Origin: Mobilicoccus caccae
GTDB taxonomy: Bacteria; Actinomycetota; Actinomycetes; Actinomycetales; Dermatophilaceae
DNA length: 64,000 nt
NCBI RefSeq assembly: GCF_030161635.1
Contig: NZ_BSUO01000001.1
Coordinates: 2,957,199 to 3,021,198 of the forward strand
Direction of reading: 5' to 3'
The notes beneath the pieces are model-generated. The model saw only the letters and a list, made by a program, of their open reading frames with translations. It ran no database searches and was not told the DNA's origin. A program made the translations under genes and the position numbers. This document shows, in pieces, positions 45,807 to 53,935 of this stretch (the stretch's first letter is position 1; every line of letters starts with the position of its first letter).

Positions 45807-47150
45807 ATGGAACTCGATCGTCGTCACGTTCTGACGGGAGCGGGGGTGGGTGTCCTCGGTGGCGCCGCGGCCCTCGTCGCGCCCTCGGCCGCTCAGGCGG
45901 CGCCGTCACCAGCACCGGCCTCGCCCCGTCGCCCCGGCCCCATGCCTAAGGCCCCGAACGTGCCGGCCGCGCAGTTGGCGAAGGACGAGCGCTTCTGGCG
46001 TCGGGTCCGTGCGGAGTACGACGTGCCGCGCGACTACGTCAACTACGAGAACGGCTACTTCGGCACGATGCCGTTGCGGGTGGTGGAGGAGTACAAGCAC
46101 CACATCGACGTGCTGGCGCGCGACAGCTCCTACTTCATGCGCAAGACCTACCCCGCCAAGGAGGAGGCCGCCCGCGCGCGGATCGCCGGCCTGCTGGGGG
46201 CATCGGTCGAGGAGATCGCGATCACCCGCGGCGCCACGGAGGCGCTGCAGAACCTCATCGGCGGCTACAACAAGCTCCGCGCGGGCGACCAGGTGTTGTA
46301 CGTGGATCTCGACTACGACTCGATGCAGTACGCCATGGATTGGCTCGAGCAGCGGCGGGGCGTCACGGTCGTCAAGGGCGCCATTCCGGAGCCGGCCACG
46401 CACGACTCGGTGCTCGCCTATTACGAGTCCTTCTTCGCGGCCAATCCGCGGGCGAAGTTGCTGCTCCTCACGCATCTCTCGCACCGCACGGGACTCGTCG
46501 TCCCCGTGCGTGAGATCGTCGCGATGGCCCAGAAGCGTGGCGTGGACGTCATCGTCGACGCGGCGCATTCCTGGGGTCAGATCCCTTTCACCGCGAAGGA
46601 TCTCGGTGCGGCCTTCGTCGGGTACAACCTGCACAAGTGGATCAGCGCGCCGTTGGGGATCGGCTTCATGTACATCCGCAAGGACCGTCTGGCCGACATC
46701 GACCGCGATCACGCCGACCAGGACTACCCGGAGTCCGACATCCGCTCCCGTGTGCACACGGGCACCTCCAACAGCGCCAATTTGTTGAGCCTGGAGGTCG
46801 CCCTCGACCTGCACGAGTCCATCGGCGTCGACAACAAGCACGCCCGCCTGCAGTACCTGCGTGACCTGTGGGTGCGCGAGGTCCGCGACGTGCCGCGCCT
46901 GCAGATCCTCACCCCGGACGACCCGCGCATGTACGGCGCGCTGACGTCGTTCCGCGTCGAGGGCCGCACCACCAAGGCGGACACCACGGCCATCACGAAC
47001 TGGCTCATGGACCGCCACCACATCTTCACCGTGCGCCGAGGCGGCGTGGCCAAGGGCGAGGTCGTCCGCGTCACCCCCGGCCTCTACTCCAGCGCCAAGG
47101 ACAGCGCCCGCATGGCCCGAGCCCTCCAGGAGATCACGCGGGTGTTCTGA
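45807..47150 (+). CDS. Tat-exported PLP enzyme, class V aminotransferase / isopenicillin-N epimerase type
   Basis: 447 residues. Twin-arginine signal LDRRHVLTGAGVGVLGGAAA with an AQA-AP cleavage site near residue 32, so the enzyme is folded in the cytoplasm and then exported. Fold-type I domain: YVNYENGYFGTMPLRVVEEY, IAITRGATEALQNLIGGYN, HLSHRTGLVVPVREIVAMAQ, VDVIVDAAHSWGQIPFTAKD (PLP Asp), and the Schiff-base lysine K277 in GYNLHKWISAPLG. Related to CefD and cysteine-desulphurase-like enzymes; substrate not known. Single gene. Export is unusual for PLP enzymes but is known for a subgroup of this family. Confidence 0.82.
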   Translation: MELDRRHVLTGAGVGVLGGAAALVAPSAAQAAPSPAPASPRRPGPMPKAPNVPAAQLAKDERFWRRVRAEYDVPRDYVNYENGYFGTMPLRVVEEYKHHIDVLARDSSYFMRKTYPAKEEAARARIAGLLGASVEEIAITRGATEALQNLIGGYNKLRAGDQVLYVDLDYDSMQYAMDWLEQRRGVTVVKGAIPEPATHDSVLAYYESFFAANPRAKLLLLTHLSHRTGLVVPVREIVAMAQKRGVDVIVDAAHSWGQIPFTAKDLGAAFVGYNLHKWISAPLGIGFMYIRKDRLADIDRDHADQDYPESDIRSRVHTGTSNSANLLSLEVALDLHESIGVDNKHARLQYLRDLWVREVRDVPRLQILTPDDPRMYGALTSFRVEGRTTKADTTAITNWLMDRHHIFTVRRGGVAKGEVVRVTPGLYSSAKDSARMARALQEITRVF

Positions 47151-47161
47151 GGGGAGCCAGC

Positions 47162-47175
47162 CCGTGCCGGCACGG
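47162..47175. terminator. Palindrome between convergent genes
   Basis: CCGTGCCGGCACGG, a perfect 14-bp palindrome (stem CCGTG/CACGG) between the PLP enzyme gene and the converging excalibur gene. Possible weak bidirectional terminator. Confidence 0.35.
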
Positions 47176-47221
47176 CGCAAGCGTCAATCCGGCGACAGGC
47201 TCCGATGCGCGACCCAGAAGG

Positions 47222-48001
47222 TCAGAACAGGCGGTACCTGTCCTTGCTCACCGTGAAGCCGCGGCGCGTCGTGGTGTTGGTGCAGGTGACACCGGTCTTG
47301 GCCGACGCGCACGAGAAGCTGCTATTGCGCAGAGTCCAGCCGTATGGGAGCACAGCCTGCGGACTTCCCCACGATGAGAATGGCTTGACCCCGGTCCTGG
47401 CGAACCAGGGGCTGGCGGACGCGGGGGCGGTACCCATGATCGTGTCGCCGGCGCACAGGAACGCCGCGGTGCGGCCCAGTGCGAAACCGTTCCCCCAATC
47501 GAGGTCGCACCAGGACGGACGCTGAGGGGCCCGATAATTGCGCTGGGTGATGTCGCATCGCAGATTGGACGAGCCCATGCACATGATGTTGCCGCTCGGG
47601 GAGACGAAGGCGATCGGGCCAGAGGTCGTGATGACGCGGCCCTTGATCGTCGCCTTCGGCGCCGCGGGGCGCGTGGTCGGTCGCGAGGAGGTCGATGCAC
47701 GGCCGGTGTGCTTCTCGCAGGCGATACCGTCACGGTCGCGGTCAAGGGTCTTGGGGAGGGACGCGTAGAGCCTGGAGTCGACCTTGAAGCTTCGAACGGG
47801 GTTGGCCTTGGCGCGGCCGGAGACCTTGTCCTTCGCGCCACGCTTGCCGACGCCGTTGGGGTAGTCCCGGTTGAGCATCGCACAGTTCTTGTACCTCGCC
47901 GCGGTCGCGGACGTCGGTGCGGCGTCCGCGGGTGCCGCCGCCAGGGGAACCGCCGCGACGGCGATCACGGCAGCCATCACGTACCTGGGAGTCCAAGACA
48001 T
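47222..48001 (-). CDS. Secreted protein with excalibur calcium-binding domain
   Basis: 259 residues from ATG 48001 (GGAGCG upstream). Signal peptide (YVMAAVIAVAAVPLAAAPADA). Residues 35-95 are an excalibur domain: ARYKNCAMLNRDYPNGVGKR and KTLDRDRDGIACEK, an EF-hand-like calcium loop D-R-D-R-D-G-I-A-C-E with a disulphide to the first Cys. After a Ser/Thr/Pro-rich linker the C-terminal half (IAFVSPSGNIMCMGSSNLRC, WCDLDWGNGFALGRTAAFLC, SFSCASAKTGVTCTNTTTRR) has three to four disulphide-type Cys pairs, a pattern seen in small secreted actinobacterial proteins. Function unknown; extracellular. Confidence 0.82.
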   Translation of the reverse strand: MSWTPRYVMAAVIAVAAVPLAAAPADAAPTSATAARYKNCAMLNRDYPNGVGKRGAKDKVSGRAKANPVRSFKVDSRLYASLPKTLDRDRDGIACEKHTGRASTSSRPTTRPAAPKATIKGRVITTSGPIAFVSPSGNIMCMGSSNLRCDITQRNYRAPQRPSWCDLDWGNGFALGRTAAFLCAGDTIMGTAPASASPWFARTGVKPFSSWGSPQAVLPYGWTLRNSSFSCASAKTGVTCTNTTTRRGFTVSKDRYRLF

Positions 48002-48316
48002 GGAGCGCTCCGATCGCGTGCTCAAGGGTGCTGGGCCGCGCGCGACGGATGTCGGACGGCACTCTGCCTGGACACATCGGCACTCCCCCGCAGTCGTTAC
48101 GGCCGTTTCGCCTGGGAGACGGGGGATCTCCTCGTCGAGATCCGTCTCAGGACACTCGAGTCCATGGCGCACGCGGTGATGGGCCTCGTCGTAGGCGGCC
48201 ACCAGTCGTAGGCGTCGAGTCCGACGATGTCTGACGCCCACGGGACGGGATCGCCGTGGGCGAGCGCTTCGGCGCAGGCCCTCCCCCACTTCGGAGGGAT
48301 CCGCTCGGGGCCGGAG
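48002..48316. other. Gene-free region before tRNA-Thr
   Basis: Holds the promoter of the leftward excalibur gene (a 10-bp palindrome GGAGCGCTCC at 48002-48011 covers its ribosome site) and the downstream flank of the tRNA. I see no coding frame with real codon bias. Confidence 0.4.
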
Positions 48317-48389
48317 AGCTGGCGAGGGGACTCGAACCCCTAACCACCTGTTTACAAGACAGGTGCGCTACCGATTGCGCCACGCCAGC
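48317..48389 (-). tRNA. tRNA-Thr (anticodon TGT)
   Basis: 73 nt. Acceptor GCTGGCG/CGCCAGC, discriminator T, D-arm with GCGCAATCGGTAGCGC, anticodon arm CCTGT-CTTGTAA-ACAGG giving TGT (complement of 48354-48356), T-arm AGGGG-TTCGAGT-CCCCT. CCA is not encoded, unlike the tRNA-Sec gene. Confidence 0.95.
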
Positions 48390-48537
48390 GTGCGTCACGC
48401 GGCTCAGGCGAAACGCCGGGCCAGTCTACCGTGCCGGCATCCTCCGGACGGAGCGCCGCGCTCCGCCCGCACCCTCTCCGCGGACGTGCCCCACAGTCCC
48501 ACCGACAGCCCTCGCGACATGGACGACGGCAGCGAAA

Positions 48538-48555
48538 TGGTCGTCATGACGACCA
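48538..48555. promoter_or_regulatory. Perfect 18-bp palindrome
   Basis: TGGTCGTCATGACGACCA, perfectly symmetric with no spacer. Typical size for a regulator dimer site. Confidence 0.5.
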
Positions 48556-48560
48556 CATCG

Positions 48561-48574
48561 ATGCCATCTGGCAT
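48561..48574. repeat. Second inverted repeat ATGCCA-TC-TGGCAT
   Basis: Six-base arms around two bases, 5 bp after the 18-bp palindrome. It may be part of the same regulatory region. Confidence 0.4.
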
Positions 48575-48710
48575 GTCACCACGCCCGCCACCGCATTCGT
48601 CACCCAATTTTCGCGAGAAACCTTGCAGTCCAACGTGTCTCACCACGAAATCCCTGCAGACACGGACCCGAGAACCGCGGTTTCCCGGACACAACCTGAA
48701 CGAATGTCGA

Positions 48711-48744
48711 CAGAACGCGCGTCAGAACGCGCGTCAGAACGCGC
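48711..48744. repeat. 12-bp tandem repeat, nearly three copies
   Basis: CAGAACGCGCGT twice, then CAGAACGCGC. Each unit contains the palindrome ACGCGCGT. It lies about 90 bp before the small membrane protein gene. Confidence 0.65.
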
Positions 48745-48832
48745 ATGAACGGGTATATGACGCCATCATGAACATAGATCGACACCTGTCGATCGCTGCC
48801 GCTCCGCCGAGCGGAACACGAAAGGAGCCGAC

Positions 48833-48979
48833 ATGATCACACTCGGACTCATCCTGCTCATCCTGGGCTTTCTGATCGAGGGCATGGCCATCCTCAAGAC
48901 GATCGGCGCGATCCTGATCGTCGTCGGACTCATCCTCAACCTCGTGCCCATCGGCGGTCAGCGCCGACGCGTCTTCTAG
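48833..48979 (+). CDS. 48-residue membrane protein, DUF6131-like
   Basis: Starts at ATG 48833 with AAAGGAG five to six nt upstream. Two short hydrophobic helices (LGLILLILGFLIEGMAIL and TIGAILIVVGLILNLV) and a basic end (GGQRRRVF). Size and the Gly-Leu-Ile pattern match the DUF6131 family of tiny actinobacterial membrane proteins. It ends before a strong terminator. Function unknown; such proteins are often stress-induced, which is only a family impression. Confidence 0.75.
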   Translation: MITLGLILLILGFLIEGMAILKTIGAILIVVGLILNLVPIGGQRRRVF

Positions 48980-49008
48980 GCGTCACGGGTCCCAGGCAGA
49001 CAGACGAA

Positions 49009-49039
49009 GGCCCGGCTCCCACGTCGTGGGGGCCGGGCC
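49009..49039. terminator. Bidirectional terminator hairpin
   Basis: GGCCCGGC pairs with GCCGGGCC, and inside it CCCAC with GTGGG around a GTC loop. It lies between the converging DUF6131-like and Rpf genes (stops at 48979 and 49060). Confidence 0.8.
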
Positions 49040-49059
49040 GTCGTACACTCCCGCACCGA

Positions 49060-49728
49060 TCAGGCGCGGATGAGGCGCCACGCACCGGTGAGCGTGGAAC
49101 CGTTGAGGTAGCTCGCACCGGTGACGCGCTGGCCGAGGTGACGCTGCGTCTTGCGCACCGTCTCCGGGCCGACGATGCCGTCGACGCGCGCGCCGACCGT
49201 GCGCTGGAGCACGCGGACCTGCGAGCGGGTCGGGATCGGACCCTGCGAAGCACGCTGGGTGCTGCGCGAGGCGACCTTGGCCTTGGCGGCGCCGCCACCG
49301 GCGGCCGCACCGTTGGCGCGGGTCAGGCCGGCGCGCGGGCCACAGCTCGGCCATGCGCGCGGACCCTGCATGCGCAGCAGGTTCTTGGCGGTCGCGATCT
49401 GCTCCGACTTGGACGCGCGGTGCGGCAGATTCGCGTAGCGCGCGCCACCGGCGGCGCGCCAGCTGCTGGCGGAGAACTGCAGGCCACCGTAGTAGCCGTT
49501 GCCGGTGTTGATCTTCCAGTTACCACCGCTCTCGCACGCGGCGACGCGGTCCCACACGTTGCCGGCAGCGGCGACGCGGGTCTGGGGCTGGACAGGGGCA
49601 GCCGAGGCCGAGGGGGCCACGGCGATCGTTCCGCCGACGACGGTCGCGCCACCGATGATCGCGGTCACGATCGAGCGGCGCAGACGGGCAGTGGTGCCGG
49701 CGGCACGGTGCTTACCGAAGTAGTGCAT
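49060..49728 (-). CDS. Resuscitation-promoting factor-like transglycosylase
   Basis: 222 residues. Signal peptide 18-43 (ending SASA-AP). Rpf/transglycosylase domain about 56-130 with catalytic E66 in WDRVAACESGGNWKINTGNG and the family end SKSEQIATAKNLLRMQG and AWPSCG, with two cysteines that form the conserved disulphide. C-terminal 70 residues (QVRVLQRTVGARVDGIVGPETVRKT region) are a peptidoglycan-binding-domain-1-like module. Cleaves peptidoglycan outside the cell; Rpf proteins wake dormant actinobacteria. Controlled by a c-di-AMP riboswitch in its leader. Confidence 0.9.
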   Translation of the reverse strand: MHYFGKHRAAGTTARLRRSIVTAIIGGATVVGGTIAVAPSASAAPVQPQTRVAAAGNVWDRVAACESGGNWKINTGNGYYGGLQFSASSWRAAGGARYANLPHRASKSEQIATAKNLLRMQGPRAWPSCGPRAGLTRANGAAAGGGAAKAKVASRSTQRASQGPIPTRSQVRVLQRTVGARVDGIVGPETVRKTQRHLGQRVTGASYLNGSTLTGAWRLIRA

Positions 49729-49750
49729 AGGGATGGTCGAATCCTCTCCT

Positions 49751-49905
49751 GACGGCGCCTGTGGGGTTAGCTGTCGGGTTCGGGCGTCAGGTTGCCCGGC
49801 CGAAGAGAATCGGCTTCACCCCCAGATCGTCAGTCGACGATCATTGGCCGGATCGCGGCCTCTGGGTCCCCCACCTTCGTCTGCCCGGTCTCTCCGGCGA
49901 AGCAC
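49751..49905 (-). ncRNA. c-di-AMP riboswitch (ydaO/yuaA type)
   Basis: In the minus-strand leader of the Rpf gene the conserved core elements appear in order: GGGGGACCCAGAGG near the 5' part, GGGTGAAGCCGATTC in the middle, then GCCGGGCAACCTGACG, CCCGAACCCGACAGCTAACC and ACAGGCG at the 3' end. These match the ydaO consensus known upstream of rpf genes in Streptomyces and mycobacteria, where c-di-AMP turns expression off. Boundaries are approximate. Confidence 0.85.
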
Positions 49906-50188
49906 CCCCTGACGAAGCTCGGCGCGAGGGCGCGCAGATGTACGGATATGTGCAGTTGTTCTCGTCGGGCCCCCGAGGACAGGACCATGAACCTGTCGGC
50001 CAAACGCGAGTGACTCTAAGCCAGAGACTTGACCTGAGCAATACCTGGATCACATCTGCGCAACGATCCGGCAACCGGAATGTTGCGGGCGACGGCATCG
50101 TCGCACGTGGCAGGCACGCGCTGAATCCTCGACCGTGACCGTGCTGTGACCAAAGCGACATGAACACAACCCCGGCACGGACACCCCC

Positions 50189-52183
50189 TCACCATGCGGT
50201 GAACAGCGACGAGACGGTCTCGATGACCCCCTCCAGCGGCCACCACGACAGGGCCCAGCCGCTCGACTGGGTCATCAGACCGAGCACCCCGCCCGCCACG
50301 ACCAGAACGACGACGCCCGCGACCGCACCGATCCGCCCGGGTGCGAGGCCACGCACGACACTGCGCGAGCCGCGCCGCAGGGTGCCGCCTCCGGGCCCCC
50401 ACCACGCGACGATGAGCGCGGCCGACGCCCCGACCATGATCGAGGACGCCAGACCGAGCGGCACCCCCGCCACCCCGTTCGACAACGAACGCAGCCCCAC
50501 CGAGAACGCGACCCCCACCAGCAGCGGCAGGATGCCCGCCACGACGGCCGAGAACGCCGACCCCAGCAGATGCCACGGGCTCGCGAGCACCGCCAGCGGC
50601 ACGTCACGGTCGCGCGGCCCCCGGTGCATCCGCCGCAGCGCGACGGAGGTGACGACACGGTCGACGAACCGCGCCAGCCACGACCAGCCCAGCGCCACGA
50701 GCAGCCCGAGCGCCGGCAGATAGCCCGTCAGCGTGACCAGGACGAACCCGACGCCGAACAACGTGCCCATCCGGCGGGAGATCGGCGCCCGGGCCGCGAG
50801 CTCCTGCTGCGCCGGGTGCGCGAGTTGCGCCGGGTGAGCCCCGCCAGGCCCCGGATACCGCGGATCAGGAGGACGCCCGGAACCGGGATGACCGTAGGTC
50901 GACACGACCGGGTGTGGACGGTCCTCGAACGCCGCGTAGCGCTGCTCGGGAGGCGGGGAGGTCTGCGCCTCCGAGGGCCGCTCGCGCGGGGGTACGACGG
51001 GCATCACCCTCGTCGAGACCACCGGGTTGACCATCGTCGCCGGGTCCGTCGAGGCGGTGGGAACTCCGCCGGCACCACCTGCGCGTGCCGACCACGCCCG
51101 CGCTCCCGCGGCGGCAGCCGCGCCCCGCAGCGCGTGTCCGTGCCGCGCGGCGAACCCCTGCGTGCGCCCCTCACCCGTCTCGGCGCGCGGCATCGCCTCG
51201 GTGCGCGCCTCGCCGGGAGTCGGCATCGCCTCGGTGCGGGGAGGCGCCGTCTCGTCGGCCTCCGGACGCGAATGCGCGCCGGACACCGCCTCGGTCGGTG
51301 GGATGTCCGCGCGTCCCTCGTCACCCGTCTCCGTCGTCGACGACCAGGCCGACGACGCGACGAGGTCACGGCCCGGCGTGCCGATGGCGGCGCGGAGCTC
51401 GGCCAACGACGGACGACGCCCGGGATCGACGTCGAGCGCGGCCCGCAGCACGTCGACGAACCACGGCGCCAGCGGACGCAGATCGGCGGCTCCACGACGC
51501 ACGCGGTCGAGCACGGCGCTGGTGTGTCCGGTGCCGAACGGGGACCGGCCGGTCGCGGCGAACGCCACGGTCGCCGCGTACCCCCACAGATCGGTCGCGA
51601 CCGAGACGTCGTGCCCGTCGAGCAGTTCGGGGGCGATGTAGCCCGGCGTGCCCATGACCAGCCCGGTCGAGGTGAGCCGCGACTCGTCGGCGACGTGGGC
51701 GATGCCGAAGTCGATGACGACCGGCGAGGCGTTCGGCATGAGGACGTTGCCCGGCTTGAGATCCCGGTGCACCACGCCGGCCGCGTGGATGGCCTCGAGG
51801 GCGTCGGCCAGGGTCGCCCCGAACCTGCGCAGCGCATCGCCGGAGAGCGGGCCGTGCTCGCGCACCCACGCGTCCAGCGGATCGCCGGGCACGTACCGGG
51901 TGACGACGTAGGGCCGGGGTCCGTCGACGTCGGCGCCGAGGAAGGGGGCGACGGCCGGATGATCGACGCGCCGCAGCGTGGCGACCTCGCGGGCCAGCCG
52001 CGACCGCGCTCCGGGGTCGTGGGCCACGTGATCGCGCAGGACCTTGACGGCGACCGCGCGACCGGAGGAGTCGACACCGAGGTGGACCACCCCCATGCCG
52101 CCCTCGCCGAGGACGCCGTGCAGCCGGTAGGCGCCGATGCGCGTGACCTGCGCACCGGACGGGTCGATGGGTTGTGTGGCCAC
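50189..52183 (-). CDS. Membrane Ser/Thr protein kinase (PknB-like, Hanks type)
   Basis: 664 residues from GTG 52183 (GAGGAGG 4-5 nt upstream). Kinase domain 17-275: Gly loop GEGGMGVVHLG, ATP lysine VAVKVLRDH, HRDLKPGNVLM, DFGIAHVADESRL, activation-loop TGLVMGTPGYIAPELLDG, DLWGYAATVAF. Residues 290-500 are a low-complexity Pro/Ala/Glu/Thr linker. Residues 505-650 contain about four membrane helices (LFGVGFVLVTLTGYLPALGL, LGSAFSAVVAGILPLLVGV, LGLASSIMVGASAALIVAWW, IGAVAGVVVLVVAGGVLGLM) and a short tail, with no PASTA repeats. So the sensor part is in the membrane, unlike PknB. Divergent from otsA. Confidence 0.92.
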   Translation of the reverse strand: MATQPIDPSGAQVTRIGAYRLHGVLGEGGMGVVHLGVDSSGRAVAVKVLRDHVAHDPGARSRLAREVATLRRVDHPAVAPFLGADVDGPRPYVVTRYVPGDPLDAWVREHGPLSGDALRRFGATLADALEAIHAAGVVHRDLKPGNVLMPNASPVVIDFGIAHVADESRLTSTGLVMGTPGYIAPELLDGHDVSVATDLWGYAATVAFAATGRSPFGTGHTSAVLDRVRRGAADLRPLAPWFVDVLRAALDVDPGRRPSLAELRAAIGTPGRDLVASSAWSSTTETGDEGRADIPPTEAVSGAHSRPEADETAPPRTEAMPTPGEARTEAMPRAETGEGRTQGFAARHGHALRGAAAAAGARAWSARAGGAGGVPTASTDPATMVNPVVSTRVMPVVPPRERPSEAQTSPPPEQRYAAFEDRPHPVVSTYGHPGSGRPPDPRYPGPGGAHPAQLAHPAQQELAARAPISRRMGTLFGVGFVLVTLTGYLPALGLLVALGWSWLARFVDRVVTSVALRRMHRGPRDRDVPLAVLASPWHLLGSAFSAVVAGILPLLVGVAFSVGLRSLSNGVAGVPLGLASSIMVGASAALIVAWWGPGGGTLRRGSRSVVRGLAPGRIGAVAGVVVLVVAGGVLGLMTQSSGWALSWWPLEGVIETVSSLFTAW

Positions 52184-52219
52184 GGCACCTCCTCGCGGGC
52201 CCGTCCCCCGGGCCGGCCT

Positions 52220-52243
52220 CCCGGGCAGGACGTCCCTGCCGGG
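52220..52243. repeat. Hairpin in the Ser/Thr kinase leader
   Basis: CCCGG-CAGG pairs with CCTG-CCGGG (one bulged G) around ACGT, within the ~70-nt leader between the minus-strand -10 box TACAGT (52259-52264) and the kinase start. Confidence 0.4.
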
Positions 52244-52424
52244 CCTCGTTCGGCTCCCACTGTAGAGACCGCCGGCGAGAGGATCCTGAAGGACATCTGA
52301 GAGCGCCTTCATCCGCGCGTCGCCGCGCCACCCGCGTTCGTGCGCGCCGACGCTCACGCCCGTCGACCCTCCGCCGACCCCTGATCTCCCCCGGGTCCGA
52401 CGGGTGCCGCGCCACCCGCCCGCA

Positions 52425-52430
52425 TAGGAT
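52425..52430 (+). promoter_or_regulatory. -10 box TAGGAT upstream of otsA
   Basis: TAGGAT 37 nt before the otsA ATG; the leader contains AGGAG. Position relative to the divergent kinase promoter (TACAGT on the minus strand, 52259-52264) defines a 160-bp shared control region. Confidence 0.4.
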
Positions 52431-52467
52431 GACGACGAACCCGGACGCGCGCAGGAGTTGATCACCC

Positions 52468-53906
52468 ATGACTGGGGACCAGGCCACGTACGACTTCGTC
52501 ATCGCAGCCAACCGGCTGCCGGTGGACCGCGGTGACGACGGTGAGTGGAAGCGGAGCCCGGGTGGCCTCGTGACGGCCATGGACTCGGTGATGCAGAACC
52601 GGGACGGCGCGTGGGTCGGCTGGGCCGGGGAGCCGGGCGAGGCGCCCGAACCCTTCGACGACTCCGGGATGCACCTGCACCCCGTGGCGCTGTCGGCCGA
52701 GGAGGTCCGCGACTACTACGAGGGCTTCTCCAACGACACGCTGTGGCCGATCTACCACGACGTCATCGTGCCCGCCACGTTCCATCGACGCTGGTGGGCC
52801 AACTATCGGGCGGTCAACCAGCGGTTCGCCGAGGAGGTGGCCAAGGTCGCCGCCGAGGGCGCGACGGCCTGGATCCACGATTACCAGCTGCAGCTCGTGC
52901 CGGCGTTCCTGCGCAAGCTGCGCCCCGACCTGCGGATCGGCTGGTTCAACCACATCCCGTTCCCGCCGGTCGAGCTGTTCGCCCAGTTGCCGTGGCGAGG
53001 TCAGATCATCGACGGCCTCCTCGGCGCCGACTTCCTCGGGTTCCAGCGGGAGGACGACTCCTGGAACTTCCTGCGTGCCTGCCGTCAGCTCGAGGGTCAC
53101 GAGACCGACGGTGACACCCTGCGCCTGGACGGACGCACCGTCCGCGCCGCGGGCCTGCCGATCTCGGTGGACTTCGCCGGTCTGGACGAGCGGGCCCGAC
53201 GTGAGGACGTGCAGCAGCGGGCCGCGGAGATCCGCGAGCAGCTCGGCAACCCCGAGGTCCTCATGCTGGGCGTCGACCGCCTCGACTACACCAAGGGCAT
53301 CCGGCACCGGCTGAAGGCCTACCACGAGCTCCTGCTCGACGGGGAGTTCACCCCGCCCGACGTGGCCCTCATCCAGGTGGCCGTCCCCAGCCGCGAACGG
53401 GTCGAGGCCTACCAGACCCTCAAGGACGAGATCGAGCTCATGGTCGGCCAGATCAACGGCGACTTCTCGACCGTGGGGGCGAGCGCGGTGCAGTACCTGC
53501 ACCAGTCCTTCGACCGCGACGAGATGGCCGCCATGTTCCAGGCCGCCGACATCATGCTCGTCACCCCCTGCGCGACGGCATGAACCTCGTCGCCAAGGAG
53601 TACGTCACCTGCCGGCACCGCGAGGACGGTGCGCTGGTGCTCTCGGAGTTCACCGGCGCCGCACACGAACTGCGCGAGGCCTACATCCACAACCCGCACG
53701 ACATCCAGGGGTTGAAGAACCGCATCGTCCAGGCGATCCGCGACACCCCCGAGGAGCAGCACCGCCGCATGAAGGCCCTTCGGGCGACGGTGCGTTCGCA
53801 CGACGTGCAGGAGTGGGCGGCCAAGTTCCTCGCCTCGCTGCAGTCGGCGCCGATCGAACCCGCCCAGAAGGACGTCGAGGACCTCACCGACGACGCACGG
53901 GCCTGA
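52468..53906 (+). CDS. otsA: Trehalose-6-phosphate synthase (one-base frame break)
   Basis: 479 residues after correction. Makes trehalose 6-phosphate from UDP- (or ADP-) glucose and glucose 6-phosphate. GT20 motifs: [72 protein letters not shown], and after the break [12 protein letters not shown] and [12 protein letters not shown]. The frame is lost in a five-C run (53564-53568) at [16 protein letters not shown]: adding one C restores the strictly conserved P-L-R-D-G-M-N. Corrected gene is exactly 480 codons. A functional gene is therefore far more likely than two fragments. Followed by otsB. Confidence 0.93.
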
Positions 53907-53935
53907 CCGGCGACCGACACGCAGGAGGACGATCG

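Larger units (their letters stand above)
48390..48832. other. Gene-free region upstream of the 48-residue membrane protein
   Basis: 443 bp with two palindromes (48538-48555 and 48561-48574) and a 12-bp tandem repeat (48711-48744), listed separately. GC content is visibly lower than in the surrounding genes. Open frames crossing it have no SD and no plausible protein. Confidence 0.5.
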
